Assembly: GCA_028641055.1 (NCBI GenBank)
Contig: CM054060.1
Location: 241,890,833-241,954,832 of the forward strand
Direction of reading: 5' to 3'
Length of the DNA stretch: 64,000 nucleotides
DNA from: Alopecurus myosuroides
Taxonomy: Eukaryota; Streptophyta; Magnoliopsida; Poales; Poaceae
In this document: piece by piece, positions 1-9,683 of the stretch
Position numbering within the stretch: position 1 is the first letter of the stretch
Layout: each line of letters starts with the position of its first letter
Translations under genes and position numbers: made by a program
The notes under the pieces: model-generated
The model's database searches: none
What the model was told of the DNA's origin: nothing
Seen by the model: the letters and a program-made list of their open reading frames with translations, nothing else

Positions 1-564
1 GTGCTGGCAGGCATAAAGCCAAGGCTGATTGAGCCGCTGCTGAAAACACCTGGGTGTTGGCTAGACGAGTTTCCAGCGGTGTTGCGGAGTCTAAGGACTA
101 CCCCTAACCGGTCAACCGGCTACACGCCATTCTTCCTGGTATACGGGGCTGAGGCCGTGTTGCCAATAGACCTAGAGCATGACTCCCCCCGAGTAACCCT
201 CCACACTGAGGTGGAGGCGAGAGAAGCTCAAGAAGATGACATTGACCTGCTAGAAGAAGCAAGAGAGCTTACTCTGTCACGTTCAGCTATTTACCAGCAA
301 AACTTGAGGCGTTATCATAGCCGAAAAGTGAGCCCAAGGGTTTTCCGAGAAGGAGACATGGTCCTTAGGCTCGTGCAACGCACAGCCGGGATGCACAAGC
401 TATCCCCTCCGTGGGAAGGGCCTTTCATTGTGAGCAAGGCTCTGCACAATGATGCCTATTACCTGGTAGACGTGCAGCCATCACAGAAGAACAGGGCGGA
501 TAAAGCTGGAGAGGAATCTAAGCGCCCCTGTAATGTAGCGCTACTTCGTCGCTTTCATTCATAA
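1..564 (+). CDS. E1 integrase C-terminal part (Ty3/gypsy pol end), 5' truncated by window
   Basis: This is the end of a Ty3/gypsy polyprotein. The first ~40 residues are the tail of the integrase core, and the TTPNRSTGYTPFFLVYGAEAVLP block is a hallmark of plant gypsy integrases. The rest is the integrase C-terminal domain, with the YQQNLRRYHSRKV stretch, a GDMVLRL motif and a PPWEGPFIVSKAL block, ending at ALLRRFHS and a TAA. The D,D,E residues lie upstream of the window. The frame is open throughout, and no stop or shift is visible here. No ATG is needed because this is an internal polyprotein segment. The equivalent C-terminal block in element C is broken by a stop. Confidence 0.9.
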   Translation: MLAGIKPRLIEPLLKTPGCWLDEFPAVLRSLRTTPNRSTGYTPFFLVYGAEAVLPIDLEHDSPRVTLHTEVEAREAQEDDIDLLEEARELTLSRSAIYQQNLRRYHSRKVSPRVFREGDMVLRLVQRTAGMHKLSPPWEGPFIVSKALHNDAYYLVDVQPSQKNRADKAGEESKRPCNVALLRRFHS

Positions 565-1237
565 GCAAAGATGTGTATGTATTCTCTTATCCGAGTTAAA
601 CTTCTACTCTGCAATCCGAAATTGAACTCGGGGACTGCCCTCGTCCAAAAATTGTTCTAAGTGTTTCTATTCTGGTGTACCTTTGCCTACTCGGTTGCTC
701 TGCTTAGAATTTCGGAAGTACACTTAGTACTGTGTTTAAACCCAAATGCCAACTCTTCGACTCCGCTGTTGTCCGCAACCCGGCTTCATGGCAAGCAAGA
801 GAACAAGCAAGTGGTCAATGAGCACAGGCAAAATGACTAAGGAAAAGAGAAGTGCAGGAACCGGGTAGAGCGTACTTTACTACTGCGTTTTGTTAACTTT
901 TTTCGGCTAAGTGGTGGGTAGCGTTACTATGATTGTTTCTAAGTGGCTAAGTATTTGAAACTCCAACTTTGAACTCTTGTGACTCGAATACCAAAAAAGC
1001 AACAAGTTGCAGGTAAGAGCTGAGATAAAAAGAAAGAGTGAATGAGAAATGCAACTCGGGGACTTGCATGACAACGCAACCCGGCATCGAGCCAAGGCTG
1101 CTCAAATTACTAAGAATAAAACGTCAAATGGGAATAAAAACTGAGTAGCAACGAGAAAGATAATTGTTTGATACATCTGCACCCGGCATCCCGGGGATCT
1201 GATAAAAGTTTTTGAGCATAAGTGTTGCAGGAGATAA
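565..1237 (+). other. E1 spacer between pol end and the end of the antisense gene
   Basis: There is no credible reading frame on either strand. It holds two copies of CTCGGGGACT (627-636 and 1055-1064), a motif resembling the family's polypurine tract just before the 3' LTR. Otherwise nothing is recognised. Confidence 0.5.
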
Positions 1238-4200
1238 TCAAGTAGAGGTAGAAGTGTTTCCTGTGTTGGCCTTGGCAGCATCGGCTTCAGTATTGGCGGC
1301 GTCAGCTTCGGTCTTGGCAGCATCCGTTTCTGGGTTGGTGGCAGCTTGATCAGAGGTGGCTGTGGCCACCGAGATGGGGTCCGTCGCCGAGGTGGAGGCA
1401 GTAGATTGGGTGCGGAGTATAGCCGCATCGTCGAGTGCTGCGCCAGATGAACAGCCCAACTCGGGAGCAGCAGTATCGATCACCATCTTGGTGGTGATGG
1501 TGGCATCCTGGATGTCGATCTCCTCATCGCTGTCCGCGACGACCGCGCCCTTCCCCTTCCCGGACTTATCATCAGCACCAGGGCCATCAAAGAAACTCAA
1601 GCCGTCTGACTCAGTGGCCTCCTCGTCATCTTCCCCCTCCTCGTCACCTTCGCTTTCCGGCTCGGTGTCGGGCTCGGTGAGGCCGTCGATGAAGCGAGCA
1701 GTATCCGCGTAGGAGGCGACCTCGTACGCGACTAACTGGCGGTGAGCCACGCAGTCGGGATCTGTCTCCCACTTCGAGTCCCGGCGCATCTCGAGGATGG
1801 TATTAAGATTTAAATTTTCATACCAGCTGCAAATGAAGAGGAGCAGCATGTCAGCGCCTGCCCGAGCTCCGGATGCTCGCCACTTCTTCAAATCGGCTTT
1901 GACACCGTTCAGCTTCTCGGCGAGCGCGCGTACGGTCTTGGGCATAGGGTCTCGGGGCCAGAACAAAGCATGAAGCTTGAAGGCAGTGGACACCAAGTCG
2001 GTGCCCAAGCCCCTAAGATGCTTGAGTTGGGTCTGCATGCTCGAGAGATTATCTTCAATTGAAGACTTGGTGTCCGTGGGCAAACCCTTCTCAGCTCGGA
2101 GTTTTTGTGCCTTGGTGAGGCCTGGCTTGCAAGTCGAGCATAGATCGGGGAAAATCTCTGAAAATGCTATCAGAAAAGATTACAAACGGAGGCAGAGAAG
2201 GAATGCAAACCGAGTAAAGAAGAAGAGGAAGGAAATAAGCAAAGACAGAGAAGCGAGAACTTACTGTTCAGCTTGCAGAGTAGCGATTCCAGCTTCCGCC
2301 TCCAAAACTCCTCATCAGCAACGTGCTTCTCTTCAATCTTCCGAAATTGGGCCAGTTGGAGCATGAGATCCGAGTTGCTCTTCTTCAGCGTTTCGCTCTC
2401 CAACTCGAGGGCCCTCTGCTTAGCCTTATAAGCTGCCTCCATCTTGTCCTTCTCGGCGGTTATATCTATAGCGTCCTGAAGAGCAGCCCTCAATTGGACC
2501 TACAGCGGCTCTAGCTCGGTGGTGTGTTTGCTCTTGAGCTCTACTGCTTGGCTTTCCAATTGCTGCTTCACCTCGGCGGATTTCAGGCAGTCGAGGTGCT
2601 CTTCAACGAACTTCTTGTGATCTTCTGCTGAGAGCAAAGCACGGTCAGCAGAGTAGCAAAAGCAAAAGAAGGAAGACGAGCCGAAAAGACGGCAACTCAC
2701 TTTCCATCTTCTTAATCGTGGTTTCAGCGTAGGCAACGAATACATGGCAGTGCTTGTGTTCCTCTGCCATTTCCTCAAACTTCCCTGCAGGGTAGAATCA
2801 GTTAGAGCAGAAAGCAAAAGCGGGCGTAAACACAAAACGCATGAACCGCGTAGCTAGAAGCTTACTCTCGAGCTCAAAAAGTTTAAGAGTACGATCCAGG
2901 GCCTCCTTCTCCGTCACGGCATCACTTTTGCGTTCAGCTTCTAGGGCCTCAAGGCGCCTTTTTGCAATGCTCTCGTTCCAGAGCAGATGCCGGTAAAGGA
3001 TCGTTCTCTTCATGAGGCTATTCTGAGAAGCAGAAAGAAAAGGAGTTAGACAATATTTTGAAGATTTGACCCGAGAAGACGGCAACTCGGTTGAGTACCC
3101 GTCTACTCGGCCCGATTCTCGGGGACTGGATAATGTATAAGGAGAAGAAGAAGAATAGAAGAGAAGAAAAGCGCAACTCGGAACAGGCAAGCAAAACTTA
3201 CCGCATAGGTTTGCTCGAGGTCCTCTGCAGCTTTGCGGTGGACGAACAGCTTCGCGGCAAGTGTGCTAGTGGCGGACGAGATGGTCATGGGATTGTAGCC
3301 CATGTCCGCCTTATTCCAATCAATGCGCCAGTGGTCCAGCTTGCCCAAGGCCAGGCCATGCCAGGGCTCGTTGCCAAGGACCTCACTATTCCACTTAGCT
3401 TCAATGAAACCTACCCGGTCGATCATCTGCTCGAGCCCTTTGGACACCACCTCTGTCTCCTGGATCTCGCGCGAGAAGATTGAAAGGGCCTTGTCCTTGG
3501 CCGGCAACTTGGAATCCACAGCCGTGGCATGTTTGCCTTTGGTAAGAGCGAGCTGCTTCTCGGTCTTGTTCAGCTTGATGCCATACTGTTTGCCCATCTG
3601 CACCATGTAGGGCGGGTAGACAGGCGGGTCTTGAGCGCTTGATCCTGTGGCTATGCCAGCGGCGCTGCCAGAAGCACCAATGGAGAGTTGCCCGGTCTTC
3701 GCGGCAGGTTTTGCAGTTGGTTTAGGCGGCAGCATCGCGGCAGAATCTTGCGCAGCGCCACGCGAGGGATTCCTGCGGACGGTGGCGTCAGGCTGGGCAG
3801 CTTGCTTCTCGGCAGCTTGCTTCTCGGCAGTTTTCTTCTCGGCAGCCTTCTTCTCGGCAGCATTCTTCTTGCCGGTAGCATCAGAAGCAGTTTTCTTGGT
3901 GTTCTGCTTGGCTGGAGGGCTTGCTGCGGTCTTGGTCTTCTTAGCGGGGGAGCTTGGTGCGGTAGGTGGAGCAGCCTGCTGGGTAGGCGGCACCAAGGGC
4001 TGGCTACCCGGCGCAGCGTCCGGCTGCGCTTGGCTCGGCGGGCTCTGCTCCACCTCAACTGTCTCAACCCGCTGCTCGGCAGCGAGATCTGGTTGTGTTT
4101 CTTCTTGTCCTTCTACCCGCGGCTGGGCCACGGGGTCATCTTGATCTACAGCCTCAGTTTCCGGCTGCTCCTGGTTCTCTTCCTGCTGCTCAAGGGCGGC

Positions 4201-6397
4201 ACGGTCTTAGTACTCGGTGTTCTGTTCAGTATTCTCCCCAGCTGAGGTAGCTGGGGGAGAGGGGGGTCTCGTCTTGAGCAGCATCCTGCGTGGTTTCTTC
4301 TGCGCGGGCCTGCTGCTCCGTGTCCATATCTTCGACACCAGCGCCCGTGTTGTCAGCGTTGGTTCCCTCATCTTCCTCCTTCGCGGGAGAGGACGCACGC
4401 GTCCTATCCCGTGGCGCGGTCTCGTCCTCATCAGATAGATCGATGAGCTCCTCGAGATCGATGGCGGATTTCCTCTTGGATTTGGTGGGAGCGGCAGCAG
4501 CATCAACGTCCAAGGGAGCGCTGAAGAGAAAAGGAAGTTCAGAAAAGGAAGAGGGAAAGAAAAAATCGAGAAGCGGCGGCAGGATATAACTTGGAAGAAA
4601 ATCACTCACCCGCTGCGGGAAGGGGGTGGCCGTCTCCCGGAAACCCGCTTGGTCTTCTTCTCGCCCTTCTTGGCCTTCTTGGCAGTGGGCTCTTGAGAGC
4701 CGCTACCCGTCCTCTTCTGAGTGATGGGAGCAGCCACACCAACTGGATCGACATCGAGGACGTCCTCGTCCTCTTCGTCAACACCAGCATCATCTGCAGA
4801 GTAGAGGAGAAGAAATGGGTTGAGAAGCGGGAAGGAAAATTAGATTGCGCTACTCGCGACTAAAGAGGTGAACTCAGTCACCTTCTTCGTCGTCTTCGGA
4901 CCAGTCCCGAATGGACGCGTCGACATGGTGCTTACCCTGCTGCTCGGCGTGAGGGATACAGAGGGTATCCTGAGTGTCGTAGGAGACCTCGTCGTCCTCC
5001 TTTCGGTCGTCGCTCCAATTGGCCTCGAAGCGCTCCTCGCTCTCAGTGAGCTGGCGAGCAAGGAGCTGGAAATATAAGCAAGCAACACGAATCAGTTGAG
5101 GAGTATAAGGCATTCTACCCGGTATGGGATGCAAGCACAAAGCATGATGGAGTAAGTTCCCTACTCGACATGGCGTGCAAACACAAAGCACATGAAGCCT
5201 AACAGATATTAGTGAGTGCCCTACTCGACATGGCGTGCAAACACAAAGCACATGAAGCCTAACAGATATTAGTGAGTGCCCTACTCGACATGGCGTGCAA
5301 ACACAAAGCACATGAAGCCTAACAGATATTAGCAAGTGCCCCTACTCAACATGGCGTGCAAACACAAAGCACATGAAGCCTAAGAGATACTGCTAAGTGT
5401 TCTACTCGGCACAGAGTGCGAATACTAAGCATACCAAGCTAGAAGGCTATCTACTCGGTATCACTATGCAGGAAACGAAATGCGAAGTACTAACCCGCTT
5501 AATTGGCTTCGTGCAGCTATACGGCACGAAGCCGTATTGCCAGTTGTCGGTGAGGCCGGTGCTCATAATGGAGCGCGCCCAGACGGCCACATCCGCGTTG
5601 CTCAACTCGAACGTGGTCGTCCTTGTGCAGTCTCTGTTGCCCCCCATGTAGCACATGAGGTGCGTGCGGCGCTGCAGCGGGAGCACTCGCCTGGAAATCC
5701 AGCAGGCGATGGGGTCGTCGCTCTTGAGCCCCAATTCCTTCAGCTGGGCGAGGCGCTTGTTGACTTGCTTGATGTCGCCTTCTAGCGGAGGCTTGTATCC
5801 CCAATTCTGCTGAATGGGAGCCGTGTTGGTCCACTTGGGGAGATTGATCTGGTCCACGGGGGGCACTCCTTCCTTGACAGAGATATTTTTCACGTAGAAG
5901 AAGGACCTCTGCCACTTGCGGACGGAGTCGAGGCCCTTGATGCGCGGATGGTTGGTCCCACTACGTTGCACCATCATAGCGCTGCCGGTCGCGGTCATGC
6001 CTCGAAATCCTTCCGTGCTACCCGACTTGGGCACGCTCTGCTTCCTGAAGTAGAAGTAACGCGCCCCGGTCATCACCGTGGGGCGCATGCCCAAGAACGC
6101 CTCGCACACCACGGCGTGGTATGCGAGCATCACCATGGCATTCGGCGGCAGGTGGTGCGGCTGGATCCCAAAGTGGTTGAGGAAGGAGCGGAAGAAATCC
6201 GAGACGGCCAGCCTGAATCCTCGCTTAAAGTGAGCGAGGAAAACGACGAACTCGCCCGCCTCCGGGGTGGGGACGAGCTCGCCGTCGGGGTGCCGGCAGC
6301 GGACGCCGGGAGGAACGCGCCGCACCAGCCACTTGCAGTCGTCTGCCGTGACCTCGGACCCAGCCCATCCAGCGCGGGCATCATCGTCGCGGGCCAT
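1238..6397 (-). pseudogene. E1 antisense gene, PF04195-type, eight exons, broken
   Basis: This is a spliced gene antisense to the element. Exon 1 (6397 to about 5495) carries the PF04195-like domain: a WLVRRVPPGVRCRHP block, then an FVVFLAHFKRGF / HFGIQPHHLPPNA block. GT-AG boundaries in consistent phase suggest further exons at about 5065-4882, 4793-4610, 4520-3202, 3022-2866, 2784-2701, 2627-2265 and 2157-1238. Exon 2 and part of exon 4 are acidic, and the middle exons are Lys/Ala/Glu-rich and coiled-coil-like. The last exon has a conserved Trp-rich module and then an acidic Ser/Thr/Ala tail ending in TGA. Defects are a frameshift in a C-rich run near 4230-4270, a TAA near 4208 and a TAG at 2498-2500 inside the coiled coil. 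The function is unknown; the Pfam name is historical. Confidence 0.75.
5099..5460. repeat. 60 bp minisatellite in intron 1 of the E1 antisense gene
   Basis: Rows starting at 5161 and 5221 are identical 60-mers. The row at 5281 differs at two bases, and flanking units at about 5100 and 5341-5460 are degenerate. The unit contains ACTCGACATGGCGTGCAAAC. It lies wholly within the predicted intron between exons 1 and 2. Confidence 0.9.
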
Positions 6398-6582
6398 CGA
6401 GGAGGAGAGGAGATTTGATGGAGATTTGGTGGAAATCGGTGGAAAAAGCTAGCCTTTCGGCGCGGTGAGACTCGCGGCGGCGCAGTAAGATGCACGGCGG
6501 CGAAGAGCTCGGTGGCGGCGGAGAGGCGAAGAGGCAAGGAGAGATTGAAAGCAGGAAGGGGAAATTGGAGTTGTCGAGGGGG

Positions 6583-6590
6583 TATTTATA
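6583..6590 (-). promoter_or_regulatory. TATA box of the E1 antisense gene
   Basis: The minus strand reads GGTATAAATACC about 190 bp upstream of the antisense ATG at 6397. The same TATAAATA-like box occurs upstream of the equivalent ATG in elements C, D and E2, which supports a real Pol II promoter. Confidence 0.6.
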
Positions 6591-6599
6591 CCTCCCCTC

Positions 6600-7093
6600 G
6601 GGTTGTCGTTACAGGCGAAGTTAGTGGGATCAGTCGTGGCGGAAATCGTGCGACGTGGGGTGTGTGGGCCGGTTGGAAACGCACACAGCGCAGGATGCGC
6701 GCGTAACAGCCGCAATTGATCCCACGACGCAATCGTGGGTAATAACTGCACTTGATGGGACCTAACGAGCCAGTGGGCCCAGGCCGCGAAAAATGGGCGC
6801 GTGGCCTGTCAGATCCCGGGCACCGAGGCGTCGGGGGTGTGGTAGCGTGACACGTGCCCAGTTGCAGTGCGGAAAGCCGGATTTTGCTCTGCCACGCAGA
6901 GATTCTGATTCGAAATTTCGCTAAGTCTTTTTACTCGGTGACAGAGAAGAAAGGTGGTTCTATTCGGGAGAGAAGAAACTCAAAACAAAATTGAGAGCTA
7001 CTCGGAGGTTCTACTCGGCGTCCTAAGGTTCAAAGGCAAGATTGGTTTATAAGCTGGAAGAGCCCAGTGAACGAGTTCGCAGGACTCTACCAG
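6600..7093. other. E1 region between the antisense gene promoter and the PPT
   Basis: Non-coding, GC-rich sequence upstream of the antisense promoter. It would be 5' flanking DNA of the antisense gene and the 3' untranslated part of the sense transcript. No reading frame is supported. Confidence 0.5.
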
Positions 7094-7106
7094 CTTCGGG
7101 CACTAA
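7094..7106 (+). other. E1 polypurine tract region
   Basis: CTTCGGGCACTAA lies directly before the LTR. E2 has CTTCGGGGACTAA in the same place, so E1 carries a G-to-C change inside the purine run. Primer for plus-strand DNA synthesis by family analogy. Confidence 0.6.
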
Positions 7107-7964
7107 TGTCGGGGGGTTACCCCCGAGTAGGGTAAAGGCAAGTGATAAGGGCAAGATCAGAAGGGGTGATTGGCCGAGTAGCCGGCTACCCGGTACCTGC
7201 TACCCGGTCGGTTGCTATTCGGCCGTACATATTGATGACCAGAAGGAAGAATCAAGGAAGTTGTATTTCTTCGAGTAGAAGAAGTGGTCCGAGTAGAAGT
7301 GGCGGTCTCCTACTCGGGCCAGAAGTCAAAGGAGCCGTTCTGACACAGGATCCCGCGTATCCTAGGTCCGTACTGTGGCACTGTTCATCTGCAGAGAGCG
7401 TGCCTGACCGCGCCAGGGTGTCAGCAGGGCGTCGCAGGATAGGGGGGGCCTACTCTGTGTTCGTGGCAGTGATAACAGATCAGCTTCTTGGTTTTTCACA
7501 ACGACTTTCCACACAAGACAAACTAGGAAGCCAAAGTTGTCAGCGGGAAGCCAGAAGTACGCAGTGTACACACAATGTCGACATATGTTTGTACTTTTCC
7601 CTGTTGGCTGTATCCGGCTGGGCACCAGTATATAAGGTGCCCTGCCCCCTCCTGCGCGGGGGACTGTTGGCCTCACGATAGAAAACCCTAGATCTTCACC
7701 TAGAGAGGAGAGTGGCTACTCGGCTAAAGGCCAAACTTGTACTGTGGCTACTAGGTGAGACAACAATATACATAGCAAAAGGCAGGAGTAGGGGTTTTAC
7801 CTCCTCACGAGGGCCCTGAACCTGGGTAGATCTTGTTGTTTGCAGTGATTGATTCATACCACACGCGGCTGTTCGTTGCGTGATCCCTCCCCGAGCACCT
7901 CCAGCGTCCATCGTCCCCACATCTTTAGCCATCCTATGGCATCTGCCGTGACACCACCACGACA
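7107..7964 (+). repeat. E1 3' LTR (858 bp)
   Basis: It starts TGTCGGGGGGTTACCCCCGA and ends ACACCACCACGACA, giving TG...CA termini. It is adjacent to the PPT on its left and to a LINE reading frame on its right. The reverse complement of 59557-60418 is a diverged copy of the same LTR (862 bp). A TATATAAGG box sits at 7629-7637, followed by a C-rich initiator-like run. Confidence 0.9.
7629..7637 (+). promoter_or_regulatory. TATA box inside the E1 LTR
   Basis: TATATAAGG followed by TGCCCTGCCCCC, about two thirds into the LTR, is a typical U3/R promoter position. E2 keeps the same box in its LTR near 59893-59901 (minus strand). Confidence 0.55.
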
Positions 7965-8408
7965 GGTTATAGAAAGTGTGTGTTCTGTGGTGCTGATGAG
8001 ACGGTTGAACACTTGTTTGTTAATTGTAATTTAGCTAAAAGAATTTGGAGATTAGTACATTTTACTTTTAGTATAACACCACCTATTGATATTAATAACA
8101 TGTTTGGATCATGGTTTAATGGGATAGACAAATCTACTAAAGCTAGTATACGCATTGGTGTATGTGCTTTTCTTTGGGCAATTTGGAATTGCCGTAATGG
8201 TACTATTTTTAACAATTTGGTGCTGGATAATTTTTTGCATGTGGTTAATCGGGCTACATACTGGATCCATCAGTGGTCCCTACTCCTGCCAGAAGATCAG
8301 CGTGGACGTTTGGTTGCAGGATGTACTCGGCTCCTGGCGGTCGTACGGGTTATCTTCAGCCAGGATGGATGGTTGCATGATAGAAGGATACAATGGATTC
8401 CAGATTAG
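7965..8408 (+). pseudogene. LINE C-terminal fragment with zf-RVT domain
   Basis: This frame is open from the E1 boundary to TAG at 8406. It begins with a zinc-binding pattern (CVFCGADETVEHLFVNC: C-x2-C-x4-5-H-x4-C) and continues with WRLVHFTFSI and an FLWAIWNCRNGTIF block. That arrangement is typical of the zf-RVT (reverse transcriptase zinc-binding) tail of plant L1-type LINEs. RT and endonuclease are absent because E1 inserted within or upstream of this frame, or the copy was 5' truncated. It cannot act on its own. Confidence 0.8.
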
Positions 8409-8572
8409 TCATGTTGGTTTTTAGGTGGCTTGTCCTTGTGGCTACCTTACTGGATCGTTGAACTGTTTTATTTCGTTCGTTACTCTTTGTAATGACTGAG
8501 ATTATGGTGCTTAATAAATAGCAGTGTGCATCTATCCGATGCAGAGGCTGGGTTTCCATTTTTTTTAAACCC
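8409..8572 (+). other. LINE 3' UTR
   Basis: It follows the LINE stop codon and ends in GATGCAGAGGCTGGG, then TTTCC and a T-rich run. This is the usual 3' end signature of grass L1-like LINEs as I know them. No clean poly(A) tail remains. Confidence 0.6.
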
Positions 8573-8834
8573 AATAGGCTTTGTAAACTTTTTCATATTT
8601 ATTGTTGTCCTCTTCATCATGTTTGAGGTATCACAAAATTGAAACGACACATCTAATAAATTAATAGTCTACTTTATATATAGGTGTGATAATTACCTAA
8701 TTGATATGTTGTAATTTTTTGATGGACACATAAATTTTAATTTATGAGAGAAAGATAGCCATGGCAAGATGTTGACGAAAAAATAGTTGATTGAAGGATA
8801 GCGGGACCGTGGCAACGCACGGGTACTCAACTAG
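8573..8834 (+). mobile_element. Short AT-rich stretch ending in a Helitron 3' terminus
   Basis: The right end reads CCGTG-GCAACG-CACGG (8807-8822), a perfect 5 bp stem hairpin, followed eight bases later by CTAG and then T. That is the Helitron 3' signature (hairpin, CTRR, insertion before T). The 5' TC end is not certain; A|TCTAA near 8650 is a candidate. No coding sequence. Confidence 0.55.
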
Positions 8835-9005
8835 TTTGCGTAAATGCCGCACACACGCTTTTTCGCGTCTCCACGCTGGCTAACCATGGCCTGGGCGCCT
8901 ACGGGCCCATAGCGCAACCTTCATACGCACGTTTAATTGTTGCGGACGCTCACTGAGTTGCGCATTGAAGAGCGCTCATTGGTTGGTCATGCACTTTTAC
9001 AATTA
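8835..9005. other. Spacer between two convergent Helitron 3' ends
   Basis: 171 bp between the CTAG end of one Helitron and the CTGG end of the next, which points the other way. No feature is recognised in it. Confidence 0.4.
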
Positions 9006-9463
9006 CCAGTTGAATACCCGTGCGTTGCTACGGAACAAAAAAAAATGAATGGAAATCAATTGATGAAAAGAGTATTTCACGAATGTGCCCACCAAAATAA
9101 CTTTATTTCACGACGCACAAAATCACATCCAACTTACGAGTTCACTATTGCGATTTTTTATACTCGCGTCTCGTAAATGCAACCCCGAAACGCCTCCTCA
9201 AGTTTATTCGTTCATGGAACATGTGAACATAATGCACATCAAGATTCTAGCGTATGCATATTCGAAGACAGTAAAATTCCTGATGTATATTATTATTACT
9301 CAAAATGCTATTCCATTTCACAAGTCTTTCGTCTTGATATGGCATCACCTACAGCTCCGCCTCAATGAACACGTCCACCTCCAGGCACATCAGCTTAGGA
9401 CAGTCAACTCAATAATGCTTCAATTCATAAGTGCTATGGACAAACCAAACTTGTGATATCTTC

Positions 9464-9683
9464 TTCAATCATGTAGTGGTGAGAACTGAGTGCTAGCTCA
9501 GTGGCAGAGACAGCGAGTGCGCGTCCAGCCCACCCGGGTTCGAGTCCCAGTGAGGACCGAATTAAACGTGGTATTATCTAGCGCGGGAAATCGTTGCTGG
9601 AAAGTCTCATCTTCTACCTAACAACGGACAACCAAGGGAGGGATCCGACCCCCTTTGGTCAACGTTTTTTCAATCATGTAGTG
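9464..9683. other. SINE target-site duplications
   Basis: The 15 bp string TTCAATCATGTAGTG occurs at 9464-9478 and again at 9669-9683, exactly bracketing the SINE. Confidence 0.9.
9479..9668 (+). mobile_element. tRNA-derived SINE (Au-like), about 190 bp
   Basis: It has an internal Pol III promoter: an A box, TGCTAGCTCAGTGG, at 9490-9503 and a B box, GGGTTCGAGTCCC, around 9537-9549. A unique body follows and it ends in a short T run, as grass Au/p-SINE elements do. The perfect 15 bp target duplication shows insertion by LINE-type target-primed reverse transcription. It is not a tRNA gene: the 3' half does not fold back to an acceptor stem and the unit runs on past the B box. Confidence 0.85.

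Larger units (their letters stand above)
1..7964 (+). mobile_element. E1: 3' portion of a Tat-type Ty3/gypsy retrotransposon (left end outside window)
   Basis: The order is integrase C-terminus in sense, a non-coding spacer, a multi-exon antisense gene with a PF04195-like domain, a polypurine tract and a 3' LTR that starts TGTC and ends GACA. This is the layout known for grass Tat-lineage elements of the Grande/RIRE2 sort. The 5' LTR, gag and most of pol lie left of the window. The right end abuts a LINE reading frame without a gap, so E1 inserted into that LINE. The expected second TSD copy is out of view. A related copy (E2) lies in the opposite orientation at 59557. Confidence 0.85.

Noticed and set aside
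3647..4245. Long + strand frames rich in Ala/Gly/Leu opposite the E1 antisense gene
   Set aside because: They are shadows of the Lys/Ala-rich exon 4 on the minus strand. No domain and no conserved counterpart in other copies.
5161..5400. CRISPR-like array
   Set aside because: The 60 bp units are contiguous with no unique spacers, in a plant intron.
9485..9560. tRNA gene
   Set aside because: A and B boxes are present, but the unit extends to a T-rich end and is bracketed by 15 bp TSDs, so it is a SINE.
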